Positions 38,355 to 42,901 of a stretch of DNA of 42,901 nucleotides are shown here, one piece after another. The number at the start of each line of letters is the position of its first letter. The stretch's first letter is position 1. This DNA is from Gilvibacter sp. GTDB lineage: Bacteria; Bacteroidota; Bacteroidia; Flavobacteriales; Flavobacteriaceae. The stretch covers positions 1-42,901 of the forward strand of contig NZ_JABSPU010000019.1 in NCBI RefSeq assembly GCF_013214815.1, in the 5' to 3' direction. The notes under the pieces are model-generated. The model was given only the letters and a program-made list of their open reading frames with translations. It had not been told where the DNA came from and searched no databases. The position numbers and the translations under genes are program-made.

Positions 38355-39041
38355 TTACACCAAAATAAAAGCCGCGTGACAAGGTATGGCCCTCCACTTT
38401 ACCATAAAGGCAACCATGGGCAGCTCAGACTCAATACCATCTGAGCTAGTGGTAAAATTCGCACCATTGGTCACATTCGTAACCTTGGCGCCGTAATGCA
38501 TTTTCGCGATAAAACCCTGTGTGCCTTGGTAATCATAGCACCCCCTTGCGCCCTTGATGTAGAGCTTGCCATTGTTGTCGCGTATCACCAGAACCAAAGA
38601 TCTGTTTTTGAGCATTTCAACATCCATTTGTCTAAGGATGTGGAACGGAGCGCCCGAATACTCGTTTAGTAAATCCTTGGTTTTTGCTTCTAGCTCTGGG
38701 GGAATATTGCGGATTCTGTCCTGGATAAGACCTTTGTAAAGCTTGCGTCCAAATTTGTCCAGCACTTGAAAGGGCATGCCTCCGTCCTTGCTGTTGATGC
38801 GATATTGACCATCTATCAAATCCACAGTCAAAGACTTGTTTGGCCTACCTACTATCGCCTGTGGTTGCCCTTGCTTGTTGAGCATGTAAATGTCAACGCT
38901 AGAGCCAATCATTGCCCTGAGTGCGGTAGAGTTGCTATCATCAAGCAAGCGCTTGATGAGGTCTTCCGATTTGCCGCTAAGGCAGTCTTTTACTCTTTCT
39001 ATTGAAATTTCTGTTTTGTTGGTTGATATTTCTGATGCCAT
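38355..39041 (-). CDS. Hypothetical protein
   Basis: 228 residues from the ATG at 39039-39041; a TTG at 39053 would add four residues. N-terminal helix (ISIERVKDCLSGKSEDLIKRLLDDSNSTALRAMIG), then beta-rich with VDIYMLNKQGQPQAIVGR, ARGCYDYQGTQGFIAKMHYGAKVTNV and MVAFMVKWRAIPC at the end. No membrane segment or known motif. It is preceded by the longest gene-free stretch of the window (39042-39349). Confidence 0.55.
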   Translation of the reverse strand: MASEISTNKTEISIERVKDCLSGKSEDLIKRLLDDSNSTALRAMIGSSVDIYMLNKQGQPQAIVGRPNKSLTVDLIDGQYRINSKDGGMPFQVLDKFGRKLYKGLIQDRIRNIPPELEAKTKDLLNEYSGAPFHILRQMDVEMLKNRSLVLVIRDNNGKLYIKGARGCYDYQGTQGFIAKMHYGAKVTNVTNGANFTTSSDGIESELPMVAFMVKWRAIPCHAAFILV

Positions 39042-39349
39042 GATATTTTTCAATTAGTTGTCGAGAAAAAGCCAACGGAGTAGCTACGGTTTGTGTCAAC
39101 AACATCCGAAATGAGCAATCTCGCGCTGCCTCCGTTGGTGTGTGTATTACGCATTATGAGCCTCAGTTAGTGTTTTCTCTGTAGTAGAGTAGGAGGCGAA
39201 GTAGGAGCCTTTGGGGGCTGTATTCCTACTTAACATAATATAAAATATATGGGGGAATATAATAATTGAGTTATCCCCGTTTAACAAGTTGATTAGTAGG
39301 GCAGGGGTCTTATTTCGTCAAAACGTAGTTGTCTCGCTTCGGGTTGTCA
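39042..39349. other. 308-bp non-coding stretch with three inverted repeats
   Basis: No convincing gene on either strand. Holds CCAACGGAG (39072-39080)/CTCCGTTGG (39130-39138); AAGTAGGA (39199-39206)/TCCTACTT (39224-39231) with GCC/GGC pairs inside the loop; and GGGG-ATA/TATCCCC around 39254-39285. An AT-rich core (39232-39260) lies between. Candidates are a leader with attenuator, a small RNA, or a packaging or replication site. Confidence 0.45.
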
Positions 39350-39664
39350 TCACCTCTGCCGTTTTCTTCGTTTTGCTTTTCCACGTCGTTTATCTTTTTC
39401 ATCGTTAGCAATTTGTTCAATCCGCTGCTGCTCCAAAGCAATCAGCATTGTCTCTGTATACGTTCTAGCTTCCTCGCCCAGTGACTCAATGAGTTCATCA
39501 GGCACTGGCGTCTTTAGGTGCGCTCCAACACAGTGCAGCACTTTCAGCCACAGCTCTGCCCAGACCGCCCGATTCTCTCGGTATGCGCGTGCTGCAACGC
39601 CTACGATGTGGCCGCGTAGGAGCGGGGCTTGTGGGTCGTATGGTAGCAGGGATCGCTTAGGCAT
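39350..39664 (-). CDS. Hypothetical small basic protein
   Basis: 104 residues, ATG 39662-39664, overlapping the upstream stop by 8 nt. Helical (LLRGHIVGVAARAYRENRAVWAELWLKVLHCVGAHLKTPVPDELIESL), ending in a strongly basic tail KDKRRGKAKRRKRQR that could bind nucleic acid. No family recognised. Confidence 0.6.
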   Translation of the reverse strand: MPKRSLLPYDPQAPLLRGHIVGVAARAYRENRAVWAELWLKVLHCVGAHLKTPVPDELIESLGEEARTYTETMLIALEQQRIEQIANDEKDKRRGKAKRRKRQR

Positions 39665-40181
39665 CAGGTTTGCTTTTAACTATCCCTAAAGCGCGCATTC
39701 TGGGCTGCACAAACTTATCTATCTCTGCTCCAAGTTCCTCGCTTAGCATGAACGAAGGGACAACAATAAGAGTTTCAAGCAATATCTTTGCAAGGTGCTT
39801 ACCTTTGACTTGATCAGGCATTAGTTCAACGAAGGCAATGCCCTTGATAAGTTTTTCGATTGTCTCCTGACAGAAAACGGAAACGGTCATGTGGCGCTTC
39901 ATGATGTCTACAAACAGATTTGTCGCATCAAGGACATGCTTCCAGAGGTCTGCTACACTCATCCTTGAATCAGCCCCCTTTGGCATATCATTACTTTCCT
40001 TAATGGCATCCTCTACGGCAATCCCACACTCATAGCATAGAATGCTGACATACACGCGTACGGCTTGACATCCATCTAAAAACATCGGAATATCCAATCC
40101 CATCACCATGTTAAGAGCTAGTTCAAAATTAGCTTGTTCGTGCGTCTCAAGCAGTTCTTTTATTTTGTCAATGTCGTCCAT
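39657..40181 (-). CDS. Small phage protein, paralogue family member
   Basis: 174 residues, ATG 40179-40181, two bases after the upstream stop. The N-terminus DIDKIKELLETHEQANFELALNMVMGLDI has the same helix and spacing as ...KQLIKTGEQENIALAEQLCVGQGLD of the 176-634 protein and, more distantly, the two long-branch paralogues. The remainder is helical with LWKHVLDATNLFVDIMKRH. Function unknown. It lies on the shared backbone on the far side of the methyltransferase, so the family has members on both sides of it. Confidence 0.65.
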   Translation of the reverse strand: MDDIDKIKELLETHEQANFELALNMVMGLDIPMFLDGCQAVRVYVSILCYECGIAVEDAIKESNDMPKGADSRMSVADLWKHVLDATNLFVDIMKRHMTVSVFCQETIEKLIKGIAFVELMPDQVKGKHLAKILLETLIVVPSFMLSEELGAEIDKFVQPRMRALGIVKSKPDA

Positions 40182-40183
40182 GA

Positions 40184-40597
40184 TTAAAACTGTTCTAAGT
40201 GAAACACAATGCCACTTCTACAAGTGGAATAATCCCCATTCTTGGCCTTGGTCTGAAATCGCTTGGATTCCATATTGGCCGACAACTCTAAATCTTCTGA
40301 GCACTTGACGATCATTGGCACATCAGTGCATCCTACCGTCTCCATAAGTCCAATTGTAAGCCCGCTATTTGGGATTTGAAAGTCAAACACTCTGCTGGTT
40401 ATCGCCCCGTCAACATTGAGGTTGAATTTGTTATCAAGCCATACTACAACGATGTCATGCTTGCGCATCCAGTCCTTGGTAGGCTTGTCGAAATATCTCC
40501 TAATGTAGGTCAACGTTTGACCATCTAAGTTTCTAGTCACATTGTCCACGGCTTGTTTGAGCTCGGTGGCATGAATGTGTTTTAGGTTGCTGTCCAT
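40184..40597 (-). CDS. Hypothetical protein
   Basis: 137 residues, ATG 40595-40597, four bases after the methyltransferase stop. N-terminal helix (LKHIHATELKQAVDNVTRNL), IRRYFDKPTKDWMRKHDIVVVWLDNKFNLNVDGAITSRVFDFQIPNSGLTIGLMETVGC, then a cysteine-containing end (ADYSTCRSG-like, read as GDYSTCRSGIVFHLEQF). No known motif. Close spacing suggests an operon with the methyltransferase. Confidence 0.6.
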   Translation of the reverse strand: MDSNLKHIHATELKQAVDNVTRNLDGQTLTYIRRYFDKPTKDWMRKHDIVVVWLDNKFNLNVDGAITSRVFDFQIPNSGLTIGLMETVGCTDVPMIVKCSEDLELSANMESKRFQTKAKNGDYSTCRSGIVFHLEQF

Positions 40598-40601
40598 AGT
40601 G

Positions 40602-42104
40602 CTAATAATTTGGTGCCCATTTATGATTTACTCTCCAATCGTTTCCATCAGCTAGAGCCATGCCCAGTATCGACCCAGCTTTACGATTCGCCTCAAGCCA
40701 ATAAGGCGCGGCACTTTTCTTGACCCAAAATTTTAGGTTGCCATTTTCATACCAAAGGACTTTGAAAAATGTCGTATCAATGGCGTCCTTCTCGTGTTTT
40801 CCTCGTGGCGGATGACCGTTGTTGATGGCCTTCTCTACGCTATCTTGAATGTTGTCAATGTCTTCGTAGCGCATTCCGCTCAGTAGGCATAATAGCTTAT
40901 CAATTGCTTGTATGTTGTCTCGCTTTTCATAGACTATGCTAGGTCGTGAAATATACCCTCCAATAGCGCCAAAAACAATAAATTTGGAATCCATTTTACT
41001 AGTGCGATTGTGGCGCAACTTCTTACCGTACCCGTTGGCATGGTTGGTCAAAAAATCAAACACTTGCTTGGTGGTATCCTCGATGATCTTAGGACGCATA
41101 TTGAGCACCACCAAGAACAGGTTCTCAATATTTTTTAGTGTGAATGCCAATCCAGCGTGCCCGTTCTCGAAGCGATCTGTGATCTCTGTACGTACGGCTC
41201 TGGTCATGTATTGACCACGGGTGCATCTAGAAAGCAGATTTAGCCATGCATCCTTGGTGAATTGAAGGCGCCACTCATGAAAGTCAATGTTTAGCCCTTG
41301 GCTTCGATAGCCTTGTAAATAATTCTGTTTACCTGCACAGACAGCGCAAAACTTATCCAACTCTTCATACATGCGTACATAATCAGCGTGCGTCTTCATG
41401 GCAGCATTGTACGCCTCCACCATCAAGAGCAATTCATCCTTGGCAATGCCGATTCCCTTGGTGTAAGGTGCTAGGTCTGTTCGTGCATTGCCGTCTTGGT
41501 CCTTGAGCGTTTCCCACTTATCCCAATCAATGATCCCTGACCAATCGCGGTCAATGCTTCGCCCCGGCACAGTGATTTTGATACAGGCTACATTGGCGCG
41601 CACTTTATCAAAGCAGGGTCCAAATTCCTCAATGGTCCCTTGGTGCATCTTAATAACATCCGCTAAGCGCTTTCTTTGCTGGGTGTAGGGATTGTCAATA
41701 GTTTTTTGATTGAGCAAACAAACGATGGTAGACTGCTTGGGTTGCGTCATCATCAAGTCATACGCTCGAAGGAAATGCTCGGCCCCTTTGTTGAACGGTG
41801 GGTTCATTACCACCAAATCAATAATGGGTGCGATACCTTGGCTTTGATCTAAGAAGTCATAACCTAGCATGGTCATGGTTCTGCCGTGTCCGTAGTCGCG
41901 GCCATGTGCCACTAGGTGCCTTTCTGGGTCAATCTCATAGCCGTAGTACTTGCCTTGATAGATCCTCAGTTGGTCCAAGAAGGCGCCTGTGCCACAGCTT
42001 GGATCTAGTACGGTCTTGATGTCTTTTAGGTCAATGCCCTCTAAGGCTTTGCGTGCCACTTCTGGCGGCGTGGCGTAGAATTGGTATTTATTGTTGGTTG
42101 TCAT
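40602..42104 (-). CDS. N6-adenine DNA methyltransferase
   Basis: 500 residues, ATG 42102-42104. SAM-binding motif I DPSCGTGAF (D34-F42) and catalytic motif IV VVMNPPFNKG (N101-F104) in the order of gamma-type N6-adenine methyltransferases. A long C-terminal region (residues 200-500) probably holds target recognition (for example RCTRGQYMTRAVRTEITDRFENGHAGLAFTLKN). No restriction endonuclease gene is next to it, so it is an orphan methylase that may protect phage DNA from host restriction or affect gene control. It is the first backbone gene reached by leftward transcription after the variable locus. Confidence 0.85.
   Translation of the reverse strand: MTTNNKYQFYATPPEVARKALEGIDLKDIKTVLDPSCGTGAFLDQLRIYQGKYYGYEIDPERHLVAHGRDYGHGRTMTMLGYDFLDQSQGIAPIIDLVVMNPPFNKGAEHFLRAYDLMMTQPKQSTIVCLLNQKTIDNPYTQQRKRLADVIKMHQGTIEEFGPCFDKVRANVACIKITVPGRSIDRDWSGIIDWDKWETLKDQDGNARTDLAPYTKGIGIAKDELLLMVEAYNAAMKTHADYVRMYEELDKFCAVCAGKQNYLQGYRSQGLNIDFHEWRLQFTKDAWLNLLSRCTRGQYMTRAVRTEITDRFENGHAGLAFTLKNIENLFLVVLNMRPKIIEDTTKQVFDFLTNHANGYGKKLRHNRTSKMDSKFIVFGAIGGYISRPSIVYEKRDNIQAIDKLLCLLSGMRYEDIDNIQDSVEKAINNGHPPRGKHEKDAIDTTFFKVLWYENGNLKFWVKKSAAPYWLEANRKAGSILGMALADGNDWRVNHKWAPNY
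41945..42021. repeat. 77-nt exact repeat of positions 1-77
   Basis: Partner of the repeat at 1-77, within the N-terminal part of the methyltransferase gene. From 42022 on, this copy continues into the short version of the locus. Confidence 0.9.
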
Positions 42105-42111
42105 GGTTAGT

Positions 42112-42171
42112 CTATTTGAAAGTGTCTAGAACTACCAATTGCTTGGCGTTGTCGAATAGTTCTTTGTTCAT
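42112..42171 (-). pseudogene. 19-codon hybrid remnant of the paralogue family (short branch)
   Basis: ATG 42169-42171, stop TAG 42112-42114, encoding MNKELFDNAKQLVVLDTFK. The first 11 residues match the start of the 746-1420 protein (MNRELFDNAKAL), and the end VLDTFK matches the end of the 176-634 protein (VIDSFK). Flanking bases also correspond: GGAATC-ATG upstream and TATTTGAA downstream. It is what an in-frame deletion joining the front of one paralogue to the end of another would leave. Confidence 0.7.
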
Positions 42172-42209
42172 GATTCCTGTATTTTTTGTAGTATTTCTTG
42201 CTCTGTCAT
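42168..42209 (-). CDS. 13-codon reading frame between the replication gene and the remnant (short branch)
   Basis: ATG 42207-42209 overlaps the upstream stop (ATGA) and its own stop overlaps the remnant ATG (ATGA). Encodes MTEQEILQKIQES. It may be the residue of a lost gene; the coupling makes translation plausible. No function can be assigned. Confidence 0.3.
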   Translation of the reverse strand: MTEQEILQKIQES

Positions 42210-42901
42210 TCCTCTTCGTTTTTTAGTGACTCCTTAACAATCCCCTTAAGCACGATCAGAATTGAATACCGCTGTACAACTTTGTCTCGAAAGCTCGATT
42301 CCTTAAATCCGTCTTCTAAGGGCTTTAAAATAGATGCGATAGACTTGGGGTCGTATTCATCACGAAACGCGCTTAAATCAGCCTTCTTTTGCCAATAATG
42401 GACCATCTTGCGAATATCTTCGCGCTCGGTTTTGGGTAAATCTGGATTTTTGGCCTTTTCAAGCGTTTCTTTTTTAATCAAAGCCTTAGCCTCTTGGACG
42501 ATCTCGGCTTTCTCCTCTTCGCTGAATTGAATGACCCCAAGTTCCTGCACTAGGATCTTCCCCCAAAACGCCTTGATACTCTCCTCAGCCTTGGTCAAAT
42601 CGCCTGTCTCGTTGAAATACTTGACCATTGCTTTGTACTCTACTAGCACATGCTCATGAACTTGCTTATTTTTCTGCTCTGCCTCGGCGTCCTTGCTACG
42701 AGCTTGGAGCAAATCGAGTTGCTGACTATAGGCGCCAAGCACGGACTTTCTGAAATGGAGGTAGGCGCTTAGCACATTCCCGATGTCGCCTATTGGAAGG
42801 CGGCCACCGTAGGCCGTGCAATTGGCATCGTATTTTTTCGAGGCCCAAAGGGAAAACGCTTCTTTGATTTCCTGAACCGCAAGCATTGGAAAACGCTCTT
42901 T
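42206..42901 (-). CDS. Probable phage replication-associated protein, second allele, 5' end cut
   Basis: The C-terminal 231 codons or so of a diverged allele of the 2551-3609 gene; the start lies outside the window (42901 corresponds to 3240). Same core (LAVQEIKEAFSLWASKKYDANCTAYGGRLPIGDIGNVLSAYL) but many replacements later: HEHVLVEYKAMVKYFNETGDLTKAEESIKAFWGK against HEHVLKEYRAMVEHFTQTGDLSEIEKHIKAFWGK. The changes are mostly conservative, so both alleles look functional. It ends ...KNEEE with stop at 42206-42208. Confidence 0.75.
   Translation of the reverse strand, partial: KERFPMLAVQEIKEAFSLWASKKYDANCTAYGGRLPIGDIGNVLSAYLHFRKSVLGAYSQQLDLLQARSKDAEAEQKNKQVHEHVLVEYKAMVKYFNETGDLTKAEESIKAFWGKILVQELGVIQFSEEEKAEIVQEAKALIKKETLEKAKNPDLPKTEREDIRKMVHYWQKKADLSAFRDEYDPKSIASILKPLEDGFKESSFRDKVVQRYSILIVLKGIVKESLKNEEE
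42825..42901. repeat. 77-nt exact repeat of positions 3164-3240
   Basis: Partner of the repeat at 3164-3240, running to the last base of the window. It marks the point where the short version rejoins the common backbone. Confidence 0.9.

Noticed and set aside
1-42901. Direct terminal repeats of a linear phage genome
   Set aside because: The duplicated ends are not identical beyond the 77-nt stretches and differ in gene content, unlike physical terminal repeats.

Overview
The window reads as one essentially complete genome of a tailed double-stranded DNA phage, most likely infecting a member of the Bacteroidota. The evidence for the host group is promoters of the TTTG-N20-TAnnTTTG type (5592-5623 and 6016-6047), few Shine-Dalgarno sequences, and protein families typical of that phylum's phages. 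The morphogenesis block (small and large terminase, portal, scaffold-like protein, capsid, tail completion proteins, frameshifted chaperone gene, long tape measure) points to a long-tailed, siphovirus-like particle. No integrase, DNA polymerase or partition gene was found.

The genome is organised as two divergent transcription units. They meet at a small control region (5540-6090) that has a small putative repressor gene and three copies of a palindrome with arms near ATCATCCAAA/TTTGGATGAT. Two of the palindromes overlap the -33 boxes of the leftward and rightward promoters. Leftward from 5546 run early genes: a conserved small protein, a membrane protein, a replication initiator with iteron-like repeats inside its gene, a second probable replication protein and a set of small paralogues. 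Rightward from 6087 run small early genes, a leucine-rich-repeat gene between two 41-bp direct repeats, two tRNAs with CAT anticodons, and a recombination set (NinB-like, OB-fold-like, YqaJ exonuclease, RusA resolvase). These are followed by terminase (12980-14915), head genes (15273-22361), tail genes (22361-34474), small membrane proteins, an amidase endolysin and an HEXXH protein. The rightward unit ends at 37760.

The minus-strand genes from 42104 down to 37800 (N6-adenine methyltransferase and small proteins) are the continuation of the leftward unit on a circular map. They finish at a hairpin plus T-tract at about 37722-37762, where the two units converge.

The two ends of the window are alternative versions of the same locus. 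Positions 1-77 equal 41945-42021 and 3164-3240 equal 42825-42901, each for exactly 77 nt, while the sequence between differs in bases and in gene content. The simplest reading is a circular or circularly permuted genome in a mixed population, assembled as long branch + shared backbone + short branch. This implies genomes of 41,944 bp (long) and 39,661 bp (short). The long branch has four small genes that the short branch lacks; the short branch has a 19-codon hybrid remnant instead.
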